This document shows positions 8,880 to 17,554 of a DNA stretch of 28,974 nucleotides, piece by piece (position 1 is the first letter of the stretch; every line of letters begins with the position of its first letter). The notes below the pieces were generated by a model. It was not told the DNA's origin. It did no database searches and worked only from the letters and a program-made list of their open reading frames with translations. Source of the DNA: CAWBVG01 sp963792175. Lineage in GTDB: Bacteria; Acidobacteriota; Vicinamibacteria; Vicinamibacterales; CAVVIG01. The stretch spans positions 1 to 28,974 of the forward strand of contig CAWBVG010000044.1 in assembly GCA_963792175.1 (NCBI GenBank). Reading direction: 5' to 3'. Both the position numbers and the translations under genes were made by a program.

Positions 8880-9710
8880 CTAAGACTTGTGTTTTCGTGC
8901 TTTCGCGCTGTCCCGGCTGGCCGCCGCCGTCACCGAAGGTTTCCGCTCGCGCCACTCGGACGCCGTCAGCGCGTCGAAGTTCCCCGAGATCTCCGACAGG
9001 CCGTACTGGACGTGCGCGCGCATCGCGGCGTCGGCCGCGTTGGGATCGCCCGACACCAGCGCATCCACCAGCCGGGTGTGAAAGTGGCGGGGCAGCGGCG
9101 TGCGGCGCGCGCCGACGTCGAACAGCCAGTTCAGGATCAATACGTGGTTCCGCTCGATCATCTCGCCGAGCAGCCGGCTGCGCGCGTGCTGGGCGATGAA
9201 CATGTGGAACCGCACATGCTGGCTGTGCACCCGGAAGCGGAAGTCCGGATCGTCGCAGGCCGGCAACCGGCTGAACAGCGTGTCCACTTGACCGGCGAGC
9301 ACCTTGAGCTCCAGCCGCTCGGCCGGCGTTGCCTTGCGGGCGAAGAGCCGCGCCGCCTGGGTCTCGAGCGCCTCGCGGAGCTCGTAGAGGGCGTGAATGT
9401 CGGCGTCGCTGGGCACGCGCACGCGGGTGCCCGCGCGCGCGCGGCTCTCGACCAGGCCGTCGACTTCCAGCCGCCGCAGCGCGTCGGTCACCGGCAGCAC
9501 GCTCATCCCGAGCTCGCGGGCGAGCCTGCGGCGCGACAGGGGCATGCCCGGCCGAAGTTGGCCCCGCAGGATTTCCTCCCGAATCGCCGCGTACGCCCGG
9601 TCCGACAGGCTGACGGGCGCGGCCGCGCCCGCTGCGCGCCGGCTCAAACGCAGCGGCACGAACAGGCGGGATGATGTCGACGGAACACTTGACTGCTGGG
9701 TCTGGCGCAT
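8880..9710 (-). CDS. GntR-family regulator, FadR subfamily (FCD domain)
   Basis: A transcription factor of 276 residues. A winged helix-turn-helix (about residues 33-100: LSDRAYAAIREEILRGQLRP, LSRRRLARELGMSVLPVTDA, LRRLEVDGLVE) precedes an FCD ligand-binding helical domain (about 108-235). FCD domains commonly bind a metal and a carboxylate effector; candidate His ligands lie in HVRFH, HTRLVDAL and MRAHVQYG. It is transcribed away from the TonB-dependent receptor gene. A perfect palindrome, ACTGAAATTTCAGT, lies 10 bases upstream of its start codon, between the two genes, so autoregulation and control of the receptor are plausible. The first 30 residues are Ser/Arg-rich and could be an over-extended start, but ATG 9710 is the first good start. 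The effector is unknown; sugar acids or organic acids are typical of the subfamily. Confidence 0.9.
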   Translation of the reverse strand: MRQTQQSSVPSTSSRLFVPLRLSRRAAGAAAPVSLSDRAYAAIREEILRGQLRPGMPLSRRRLARELGMSVLPVTDALRRLEVDGLVESRARAGTRVRVPSDADIHALYELREALETQAARLFARKATPAERLELKVLAGQVDTLFSRLPACDDPDFRFRVHSQHVRFHMFIAQHARSRLLGEMIERNHVLILNWLFDVGARRTPLPRHFHTRLVDALVSGDPNAADAAMRAHVQYGLSEISGNFDALTASEWRERKPSVTAAASRDSAKARKHKS

Positions 9711-9719
9711 GTACCGTTC

Positions 9720-9733
9720 ACTGAAATTTCAGT
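9720..9733. promoter_or_regulatory. Candidate GntR operator: perfect 14-bp palindrome
   Basis: ACTGAAATTTCAGT is a perfect palindrome located 10 bp upstream of the GntR start and just before a TATAGA hexamer (9737-9742) that could be the -10 of the receptor promoter. Its position fits an operator overlapping both divergent promoters. The assignment rests on symmetry and location only; it does not match the classical FadR consensus. Confidence 0.5.
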
Positions 9734-9764
9734 CAGTATAGACCGTTTTGTCGCCGCGGCAAGC

Positions 9765-9778
9765 GGCCCGATCGGGCC
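9765..9778. promoter_or_regulatory. Second perfect palindrome beside the receptor ribosome binding site
   Basis: GGCCCGATCGGGCC is a perfect 14-bp GC palindrome, directly followed by TGGGGAG, the likely ribosome binding site, and by ATG 9791. It could be a second protein-binding site or a leader hairpin limiting translation of the receptor. In a GC-rich genome a chance origin is possible. Confidence 0.35.
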
Positions 9779-9790
9779 TGGGGAGATTGT

Positions 9791-12700
9791 ATGAAACGAC
9801 GGATCGTCCTCGCACTTTGCCTCACCGGGCTGCTCAGCAGTCCCGCGCTCGCACAGACCGGACAAATCAACGGCGTCGTCACGGACAACACCGGCGCTGT
9901 CGTCCCAGGCGTCACCGTCAAGGCGCAGGAAGTCGCGACCGGGTTGTCGAGAGATACCGTGAGCGGCGTCGACGGCCGCTACACGTTCACCTCGCTGCGT
10001 CCGACGACCTACGACATCACCGCGGAGCTGCAGGGGTTCAGGACATCCCAGCGCAAAGGTTTGCTGCTGCAGGCGAACGAGAACCTCACCGTGAATTTCG
10101 CCATCGAGGTCGGTTCGCTCTCTGAAACCCTGACGGTAACCGGCGAGTCGCCGACGGTCGACGTCACGTCGTCGGTCCTCAGCGAGGTCGTCGATCAGAA
10201 GCGCATTGTCGAATTGCCGCTGAACGGCCGCGACGCGGCCAAGCTGAGCACGCTGGTGGCCGGCATGGTGCTGACCGCGGTCGATCAGGAATCGGGGAAG
10301 ACGATTCCCGGCGCGTTGCGGTTGTCGACCAACGGCACCGAGGCGCGGCAGGTGTCGTTCCGGCTCGATGGCACCAGCCATACCGATCCGTACTTCCAGC
10401 AGAATCAGCCGTTCCCGTTTCCCGACGCGCTTCAGGAGTTCAGCATCCAGACCAGTAACTACAGCGCGGCCCAGGGCAACAGCGCCGGCGCGGTGGTGAA
10501 CGCCATCACGCGTTCGGGCACCAACGACTTCCACGGCGGCGGGTTCGGTTACCTCCGCGATCGGACGTTCAACGCGCGAAACTTCTTCTCGCCGGAAAAA
10601 GACTTCCTCAAGCGCCGCCAGGAAGGCGGATTCCTCGGCGGACCGATCCAGAAGAACAGAACGTTCTTCTTCGTCGGCTACCAGAACACCGACCTCCAGA
10701 ACATGGGCACGACGAAGACGGCGACGGTCCCGACGGCCGAGCAGCGCGCCGGCAACTTCGGCAGCACGGTGGTGAGGGATCCGCTGACGGGCGTGGCGTT
10801 CCCGAATAATCAGATTCCGGTCTCGCGGTTCGATCCGGCCGCGGTGAACGTGTTGAAGTACATGCCGATTCCGGGCGCCGACGGGCGCATCCTCATTCCG
10901 CGCACTGTCGGACAGCAGGACAATCAGCTCGTCATCAAGGGCGATCACCGGCTGACCCAGAACGACCAGTTGAGCGTGCGCTACTTCTTCGACAACTTCC
11001 ACAACAACCCGACCTACACGGAAGGCAACCTCCTCAGCTACAGCAACCCGACACTGGCGGCCGGCACGCGCATGCAGAACATCGTCGGAGGTTGGACGAA
11101 GACCTTCTCGAGCGCGCTGCTCAACGAAGCCCGTATCGGATACAACCACACGTTCTCGCGGCGATTCCCGCCCGACGCCGTGCCGTCGATGCAGGACCTC
11201 GGCGTCAGGCTGCCGATCTATCCGACACTGCCGTCGATCTCCGAGATCAACGCCAACAATTTCTTCAACATCGGCGACAACCTCGAGGCGTCGTTCTACC
11301 GGCCGGGCATCGAGATCAGCGATCGGATCACGTGGAACAAGGGGAAGCACAACTTGCAGTTCGGCGGCGAGCTGCAGCGCTACACCGTCGAGATCCGCAA
11401 CCAGTTCCGCCGGGCGGGTCACTTCATGTTCGCAGGCAGCGCCACGACCGGCACAGGCAATACGCTCGCCGACTTCCTGCTCGGTCAGCTCAGTCAATTC
11501 GACCAGGGCACCGGCGAGTACAAGGACTATCTGGCGAATTACGGGTCGCTGTTCGTGCAGGACGATTTCCGCATCAACAACCGGCTGACGTTGAACCTTG
11601 GCGCCCGGCTCGAGTCGACACCGCCCTGGCACGAGAAGAACGGCCGCATCGAAGTGTTCTCGTTGGCTGACTACCAGAACAACGTGCACTCGACGGTGTT
11701 CCCGCTGGCGCCTCGCGGCGAAACGTTCCGCGGCGACCCGGGCGTCGCCGAGGACGGCACCGAAGCGTCGGTGTATAACTTCGGGCCCCGCGTCGGCTTC
11801 GCGTGGGACATCACCGGCGACGGCAAGACCAGCCTGCGCGGCGGCGGCGGTGCGTTCTACGATCAGCATCGCGACGGCGAATCCGGCAACGGCGCGGTCA
11901 ACGCGGCGCCGTGGAACCTGCGCCTGTCAGTCGTCCGGCCGACCGGCCCGTTCTCGGACCCGTATCGCGGGCGGAACGACTTCAATCTGATTACCGACTC
12001 GACGATCGGCACGCCGCAGGCGCTGTTCCCGAAGCCGGTGCTGATTGAGACGCTGGACCAGCAGTACAAGACGCCGGTGACCTACAACTTCAACCTGACG
12101 TTCGAGCGTGAAGTGGCGCAGGGCATCATGGCGCGCGCCGCCTACGTGGGATCGCGGAATCGGAACGGACGCTTCACCGTCTCGTTGAATCCGGCGATCG
12201 CGACCATCCCCGGCGCGACCACCGGCAACACCGACGCGCGGCGGCAGTTCGCGGCGGACGGCATCGGCCAGGTCAACCTGCAGGTTCAGGATCGCCGGTC
12301 GAACTACAACGGTCTGCAGCTGGCGCTGACCAAGCGCTTCTCGCGCGGCTTCCAGGTCAGCAGCAACTACACGCTCTCGAAGGTCGTGGGCGACTTCGCC
12401 GGCGAGCGGCAGTTGACCGGCGGCGAGATCATCCCGTACTTCATGTATCAGGATCCCGCGCTGATGTGGGGGCCGCTCGATCAGGATCATCGTCACCGCT
12501 TCACGACGTCGTGGGTGATGGACCTGCCGGGCCAAAACCTCTCGGGACCGATACGCTTTGCGCTGGGCGGTTGGCAGTGGTCGGGCGTGATGCAGTACCA
12601 GACGGGCCGTCCGTTCACCGTCACCAGCGGCACCGACAACTCGCTCGACGGCATCGGCAACGATCGCGCAAAGCTGACCGGCGCCGACTACAACGCGGTC

Positions 12701-13031
12701 CCGACGACGCCGTGCCTCAATTGTGTCTGGTTCTTCAACCCGGCTGCCTTCGCAACGCAATGACCTTGGCACCTTCGGCAACGTCGGCAAGGGCGCGTAC
12801 TACGGTCCATCGCTGCACAACTGGGACATGGCGGTCTCGAAGAACTTCCGCTTCAACGCCTCGTCGTACGTGCAAGCGCGCGTCGAGTTCTTCAACATTT
12901 TCAATCAAGTGAACTTCGACGTCCCGAATACGGCCGTCAACAATCAGGCGACGCTCGGACGGATCACCAGCACTGATCCAGGGTCGGGCGGTCCACGCAT
13001 TCTGCAGTTCGGATTGAAGTTCGTCTTCTGA
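9791..13031 (+). CDS. Oar-like TonB-dependent receptor, frameshifted near 12759
   Basis: An outer-membrane receptor of about 1,080 residues for energy-dependent uptake. A signal peptide (1-21, ending ALAQ) is followed by a carboxypeptidase-regulatory-like domain (about 24-105: GQINGVVTDNTGAVVPGVTV, DGRYTFTSLRPTTYDI), a plug domain (about 120-245: VVDQKRIVELPLNGRDAAKL, FRLDGTSHTDPYF, NSAGAVVNAITRSGTNDFHG) and a long beta-barrel ending LQFGLKFVF, the aromatic terminus expected for BAM-inserted proteins. The frame from 9791 ends falsely at 12763; NDLGTFGNVGKGAYYGPSLH continues one base over to TGA 13029-13031. One extra base near 12759 explains this. GGGGAG precedes the start. It is divergent from the GntR regulator. 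The family commonly imports glycans or peptides in acidobacteria; the substrate is unknown. Confidence 0.92.
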
Positions 13032-13048
13032 GCGAAGAGACCACCAAT

Positions 13049-13841
13049 TTACACTCCGATTCCGGCGATGTTCGCGATAGCGACGGCGCCGGCGAGCGCG
13101 AGGTACGCCGTCGAAACCAGCAGCACGACGCGTAGCCGGTCGCGCTCGCTCCAGTCGGCAAAGGACAGCAGCCACGCGAGCAACGGCAGCACCAGGATGC
13201 CGTGCATCATGACCGCGTGCGTCGGTTTCAGCGCTCCGCCGGTCGCGTAGGCGGCCGCGGGATTGCCGGCGAACACCAGCATCATGCCTCGCGCGATCAT
13301 CGTCGCGCCGGTCGCCATCGCGACGCACAGGGCCACGAACCCCACCTGGATCGCCGTCCGCAGGCTGATCGGCGCGGCCGGATTCCGGCGGAACGCCGTC
13401 GCCGTCAGCCCGACGATCACAACCACGAGCGCAATGCCGCCGACGGCCAGGGCTCGCGCGACCAACGCGTCGAACGCCGTTGCCACATTGAAGTGAGAGG
13501 GCACCCCGCGCCACGCCTGCAACGTGACCAACGCCGTCTCGACGACGCTCGCCGCGGTGAAGATCGTGAGGAGAGCGACGCGCGTCCGCTCGGCGAGCGG
13601 CAGAAACGAAGCGACCCACACAATGGTGACGAGGGTTATCCCGAACGACAAGCCAAAGACCGCCGGCTTGCGCAGAGAAAGCGGCCCCACCCAGGACGTT
13701 CCGGTGACAGCAAGAATCGCGATGTGAACGATGCCGCTGAAGCAGCAGTAGCGCGCCGATCAGATAGCCGGCACGTTCGATGCGGCGACCGCCGACCCAG
13801 AACGACCGCAGCGACATGGCCATCGACTCTCGCACAAGCAT
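13049..13841 (-). CDS. Polytopic membrane protein, function unknown, frameshifted near 13743
   Basis: An inner-membrane protein of about 264 residues with roughly seven hydrophobic helices. The long frame starts at 13690 (MGPLSLRKPAVFGLSFG), but the true N-terminus lies upstream in another frame: MAMSLRSFWVGGRRIERAGYL then GALLL, joined by removing one base near 13743 to FSGIVHIAILAVTGTSWVGP. The start could be ATG 13841, 13823 or 13817. Segments such as LRKPAVFGLSFGITL and KPTHAVMMHGILVLPLLAWLL look conserved but no named family was recognised. It converges on the receptor gene, with only 17 bases between the two stops, and leads away from the esterase region on the same strand. Coding nature is well supported by hydrophobicity; function is not. 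Confidence 0.6.
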
Positions 13842-13916
13842 GACGACGGCAGTCTGGCAGCGAAAGATGAAGGAATTGTGAAGCTACCGACCGTTCAAGG
13901 CCTGGACGGGCTTATC

Positions 13917-15039
13917 TCATTGACCCGATTGGAACAACAGCGGCGCGATTTCATTCAGGTAGCGGCGCCAGACCATCCAGGTGTGCGCGCCCGTACTTTC
14001 GTGGAACGTATGACGGATCTGATGCTGCGTCAGAAACACCGAGAAGCTCTTTGACGCGTCGAAGATGCCATCCTCTTTGCCGCAGCCGACCCAGAGCAAT
14101 CGGAGCTTCTGGTTTGACGTCTTGCCGTCGGCGATGAGGCTCGCGTAGGTCTTCGGGAAGGCGGCTGCGGGCCCACGGCTGCGCTGAACCCTCCAACGTG
14201 GCTGAACAACTCCAGGTGGTTCAGACCGATGGTCAGCGCTTCGCCTCCACCCATCGATAGCCCGACGAGAGCGCGATGATCGCGGTCGGCGATCGTGCGA
14301 AAGCGCGACTCGATGAGGGGGATCACATCGTCGATCAGATCCCGGCCGAACTTCGCGGTGTTCTCGCCGGGCTGCGCCGGCAGATTCGGCGGAACGCCGT
14401 AGCCGAACGGCATGACGACGATGAATGGTTTCGCGCGGCCACTGGCACGAAGGTTGTCGAGGATGAGATTGACGCGGCCCAGACGGTGCCACGCGGTTTC
14501 GTCGGCGTTGGCGCCGTGCAGCAGATACAGCACCGGGTAACGCGCCTGCGGGTCGCGGTCGTACTCGGGGGGCAGGTACACCGTCAGCCGCCGTTCAGTG
14601 CTGAGCGACTTTGATGTGTAGCGGAGGCTGCGCACCTCGCCGTGATCCGCGGTCTCGCGTCGTAGAACGCCGGCTGGTTCCCGCGAACCTCGAGATGCTC
14701 GAGATCGTGCTCGGCGTCGATCCGGTCTTCACGTCTGGATTGTTCGGATCGATCGTGCGGACGCCGTCGATCGTGACGTTGTAGTGATAGATCTCCGGCT
14801 CGAGCGGTCCGATCGTCAGCGTCCACAGGCCGTTGGCGTCCTTTTCGAACGGCTTGCTGCCTGGCATGAACTCGCCGGACAGCAGGATCTCGCGCGCCTG
14901 CGGCGCCGCCAGCCGGAACGTCACGCGGCGATCTCGCCGCCACCTCGGGCGACACGATGCGCGCGGCGGGCTGCTGGGCGAACGACGAGGCCGCGGTGAG
15001 CAGCAGGCCGAGCGCCGCCAAAGCTGGCCACAGAGACAC
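13917..15039 (-). pseudogene. Esterase (Fes / esterase-D fold) with N-terminal E-set domain, disrupted
   Basis: Remains of a secreted alpha/beta-hydrolase resembling enterochelin-esterase or feruloyl-esterase-type proteins. The order on the minus strand is a signal peptide (LWPALAALGLLL...SSFAQQ), an E-set/CBM48-like domain (VTFRLAAPQAREILLSGEF, LEPEIYHYNVTIDGVRT) and an esterase domain (RLTVYLPPEYD, YPVLYLLHGANADE, nucleophile in LVGLSMGGGEAL, His in GAHTWMVW). The pieces lie in different frames, needing about four corrections: one insertion near 14950 and single-base losses near 14720, 14650 and 14170. The likely original ATG (15273-15271, with AGGAG at 15279-15283) is separated from the body by palindromic element B. 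An in-frame GTG at 15039-15037 inside the element arm could restart translation. This is the strongest candidate in the window for a real pseudogene, although base-call errors could account for part of it. Confidence 0.7.
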
Positions 15040-15259
15040 AGAGACACCGAGCTGATCGATTCGACGGGCGCCGCGAAGCGGCGCGACACGGCCGACATGA
15101 TTCGCGTTCACGAATCGCATCTGAGTGCTCTGGCGACTCGTGAACACGAATCATGCCGGCCGTCTGCTGGCCGGCTTTGCCGGCCACCCGTCGAATCGGT
15201 CCGTCTTCGCGTTCCGCTCGGCCTGCGGTCTTCTCTGTGACTCTGTGCCTCTGTGGTTC
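15026..15259 (-). repeat. Palindromic structured element B, minus orientation
   Basis: A second copy of the element at 8479-8729, in reverse orientation. Outer CACAGAG-type arms lie at 15026-15050 and 15232-15257. GATTCGACGGG (15058-15068) pairs with CCCGTCGAATC (15187-15197). The enclosed hairpins are GCGCCGC-GAA-GCGGCGC (15068-15084), a 23-bp core (15096-15118 with 15133-15155) and GGCCGGC-TTT-GCCGGCC (15169-15185). On the minus strand the order and the one-base overlap of closing stem and hairpin match element A. The core differs in sequence from A except for the apical part, ACGAGTCGC paired with GCGATTCGT. Both core mismatches are G-U compatible on the minus strand. It sits between the likely original start codon and the body of the esterase gene. 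Confidence 0.85.
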
Positions 15260-15270
15260 TGTGTCGCGCG

Positions 15271-15283
15271 CATGTTGACTCCT
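15271..15283 (-). promoter_or_regulatory. Shine-Dalgarno and ATG of the original esterase start
   Basis: On the minus strand AGGAG (15283-15279) is followed five bases later by ATG (15273-15271), nine bases after the stop of the upstream oxidase-like gene. This is the spacing expected of an operon. The ATG reads only about 41 codons into element B before a stop near 15151, so the ribosome binding site now serves a disrupted frame. Confidence 0.55.
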
Positions 15284-16165
15284 ATCGGCGGTCGATCCGG
15301 ACCATGCTGCGCGTGAGCGCCTTCAGGTTCGGCGCGCCGAGCGCGCCCATGTTCCTGCCGAGATCGCTCTGCAGCATTTCGACCACTGCCTGCACGCCGT
15401 CGGCGCCGTACGCGGCGAGCCCCCACATCACCGGCCGGGCAACCAGCACCGCCTGCGCGCCGAGGGCGAGCGCCTTCGCGATGTCGCTGCCGCGCCGGAA
15501 CGCGCCGTCGACGAGCACCGCGCCTTTCCCCGCGACCGCGTCGGCGACGGCTGCAACCATCTCGATCGGCGACGGCCGGCCGGTCGCGGCACCGTGATCC
15601 GACACGATCACGCCACGAGCGCCTTCATTGAGGGCCGTGCGCGCGTCCTCGGCCGACATCACACCCTTGATCACCACCGGCGCGTCCAGTCCCTTCAGGA
15701 TCGATGCGATCGTCTTCCAGGGAATCGCCGCTGCGGCCGGCGTCGCTGGACGCGCGATGCAGACCACCTGGCAGCCGGCGCCAATCGCACGGTCGATCTG
15801 CCCGCGCGCGTCGCCATCTGCGTAGGCGCTGAACCACAGCGGTGTCGTGGCCTGCGCGGCCAGGTCGGCCAGCGGCACGCTCGATCGACTGCTGACGACG
15901 ATGGACGCGTGTGCGGCGGAGGCGCCGCGAACCGTCGCCAGCTCGCCGTCGGGATGAAAGCGGCGCTGCTCGCCGACCGGGCCGACGAGAATCGGCGCGA
16001 CATGCGGCGCGCCGGGCAGATCGGCCGTCATGTCCAGATCGACCGTGGGCACGAGGTACGCGGACGGAATGTCATCCGGTCGAACGCCGCGCGATTGCCG
16101 CCGGCGATTGCGGAATACGCCTTCGCGTCGAGGACCTGCTGCGCCACCTCCTCGTACTCGAGCAC
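15282..16165 (-). CDS. Degenerate FMN-dependent alpha-hydroxy-acid oxidase paralogue, frameshifted near 16055
   Basis: A member of the LldD/glycolate-oxidase TIM-barrel family and second of a tandem pair. Recognisable parts are LEYEEVAQQVLDAKAY, SAIAGGNRAAFDRMTFRPR, then one base over YLVPTVDLDM, PILVGPVGEQRRFHPDGE, VVIKGVMSAEDA and VLVDGAFRRGSDIAKALALGA. Two family features are damaged. The usual acidic stretch between the AGG motif and NRAAFD is missing (about ten residues), and the catalytic SNHGGR motif reads SDHGAATGR, keeping the His but losing the Arg. It may be inactive on hydroxy acids or have changed function. The start is uncertain: GTG 16165 is the first usable codon, but homologous reading extends to about 16230, next to the stop of the upstream paralogue. 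Loss of one base near 16055 explains the frame break. Confidence 0.7.
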
Positions 16166-16232
16166 GTTGACGAGATCCTGCCGCCGCGGCAGGCGCGGCT
16201 TCCGCGTTCCCCGTCTTGCCCCCCTGACGCGG

Positions 16233-17480
16233 TTACGCCCACGGAAAATTCGTCCTGACCGCCGTCCGATCGAGCGCCGCGAGCGTCGTGCGTCCGGTCC
16301 GCGCCATCGCGTCACGGACTTCCGCGTGCAGAATCTCGAGCAGCCGTTGCACGCCGGCCGGACCGAATGCGCCAAGGCCCCAGCGCGGGGCGCGCCCGAG
16401 GCAGACCGCGCTGGCGCCGAGCGCGATCGCCTTGACGATATCGGCGCCACGACGGAAGCCGCTGTCGACGAGGACCGGAATCTTGCCGCCGACGGCGTCG
16501 ACGATCTCCGGCAGCACTTCGAGCGTCGACGGCACGTAGTCCATGGCGCGTCCACCGTGATTCGAGACGATGATGCCGTCGTATCCCCGCTCGACGCAGA
16601 CTTTCGCATCCTCCGGGTTGATGATGCCCTTGATGAGCATCGGACCCTTGACGAACGGCCGGATGTCGTCGAGGTATTTCCAGCTGTACCACATCCGGCG
16701 CGGGTCGACGCGGTACTTGGCGGCGCCGCGTGTGCTCGCGGCAAACGGCTCCGCGCCTTCAACCCGCCGCGGGGTCGTGCTGCCGCCGAGATACCGATCG
16801 TGGAGGTCGCGTTCGTATCGCGATGTCTGCTGGTCGACGGTGACGACGATCGCTCTGGCGCCGTTGGCTTGAAACAGTTCGATTTGATCGCGAGCCGCGG
16901 TGAGGTTCTGGATCGGATAGAACTGCGACCAGCGCGGACCGGCGGCGCTCGTCGCCACCTTCTGAATCGGAATGCTCGAGCCGCTGGCGAGAATCATCGG
17001 CGTGCCGGTCGCGGTCGCGCCCTGGTACATGCCGGCGTCGCCGTCGGGATGTAAATCGCGCTGCCGCGTGCTGGGCGCGACGAAAATCGGATACTCCATC
17101 CTGATGCCGAGGACTTCGGTCGCCGGGTTGACGGCGTCGGGCGACGTTCCCGGCCGTTCGACGAGCTCGACCCAGTCGAACGCCTCGCGATTGCGGCGAA
17201 GCGTGAACTCCGAGTCGCTGCCGTGCGCCATGTAGTCGTAGCTGGCGAGCGGCATGTTCGCGAAGCAGATCGGCTCGAAGTCGAACGCGGTCATCATGTC
17301 GTCGATCGCGGGCACGCGACGGTGATCCTTGAGCGGACGGGGGTCGAGCTGCGCGCGCAGGAGCGGAGAGCCGGCGAGCATGCCGGCCAGGCTCAGCAAG
17401 GCTTCGCGGCGGGTCAGGCTGTGCCTCCAGCGATCGTCACGTCGGCTCAAGAATCCTCCGCGGCATTCGCGCGCCGCCAT
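16233..17480 (-). CDS. FMN-dependent alpha-hydroxy-acid oxidizing protein
   Basis: A full-length member of the FMN-dependent alpha-hydroxy-acid dehydrogenase/oxidase family, which oxidises substrates such as lactate, glycolate or longer hydroxy acids to keto acids. The N-terminus carries TRREALLSLAGMLAG, a twin-arginine-type leader, so it is probably exported, which is unusual for classical members. Motifs are intact: YDYMAHGSDSEFTLRRNREA, PIFVAPSTRQRDLHPDGD, VTVDQQTSRYERD, MLIKGIINPEDAK, the active-site SNHGGRAMD and LVDSGFRRGADIVKAIALGA. The start is taken at ATG 17480; ATG 17519 extends it without an obvious ribosome binding site. It is the first gene of a minus-strand group and is divergent from the propeller gene at 17555. 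The degenerate paralogue follows directly downstream. Confidence 0.88.
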   Translation of the reverse strand: MAARECRGGFLSRRDDRWRHSLTRREALLSLAGMLAGSPLLRAQLDPRPLKDHRRVPAIDDMMTAFDFEPICFANMPLASYDYMAHGSDSEFTLRRNREAFDWVELVERPGTSPDAVNPATEVLGIRMEYPIFVAPSTRQRDLHPDGDAGMYQGATATGTPMILASGSSIPIQKVATSAAGPRWSQFYPIQNLTAARDQIELFQANGARAIVVTVDQQTSRYERDLHDRYLGGSTTPRRVEGAEPFAASTRGAAKYRVDPRRMWYSWKYLDDIRPFVKGPMLIKGIINPEDAKVCVERGYDGIIVSNHGGRAMDYVPSTLEVLPEIVDAVGGKIPVLVDSGFRRGADIVKAIALGASAVCLGRAPRWGLGAFGPAGVQRLLEILHAEVRDAMARTGRTTLAALDRTAVRTNFPWA

Positions 17481-17509
17481 ACTACAACCGTTAGGCAGCC
17501 TGACGCTGG

Positions 17510-17545
17510 ATTGGGTCATTGGATAATTGGGAAATCTGGTAATCT
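17510..17545. other. AT-rich divergent promoter spacer with degenerate ATTGG repeats
   Basis: The short gap between the divergent oxidase and propeller genes holds an AT-rich run with near-repeats of ATTGGGTC, ATTGGATA, ATTGGGAA and ATCTGGTAAT, unlike the GC-rich surroundings. It is the only obvious place for both promoters. No specific -10 or -35 pair could be chosen with confidence. Confidence 0.4.
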
Positions 17546-17554
17546 CCCACCACC

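Noticed and set aside
8453..8955. Short frames inside element A translating to SVPLCLCG-like peptides
   Set aside because: They are translations of the repeat arms, not genes.
9644..11869. Very long open frame (741 codons) on the minus strand opposite the TonB receptor
   Set aside because: It is rich in Arg, Ala and Val with no domain, and lies antisense to a frame with clear receptor motifs; in GC-rich DNA such shadow frames are expected.
8479..15259. Elements A and B as ends of one composite transposon
   Set aside because: Each is a complete closed structure on its own, and the 6 kb between them holds ordinary resident genes with no transposase.
15594..17054. 486-codon plus-strand frame across both hydroxy-acid oxidases
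   Set aside because: Composition is typical of an antisense shadow, and the minus strand carries FMN-oxidase motifs.
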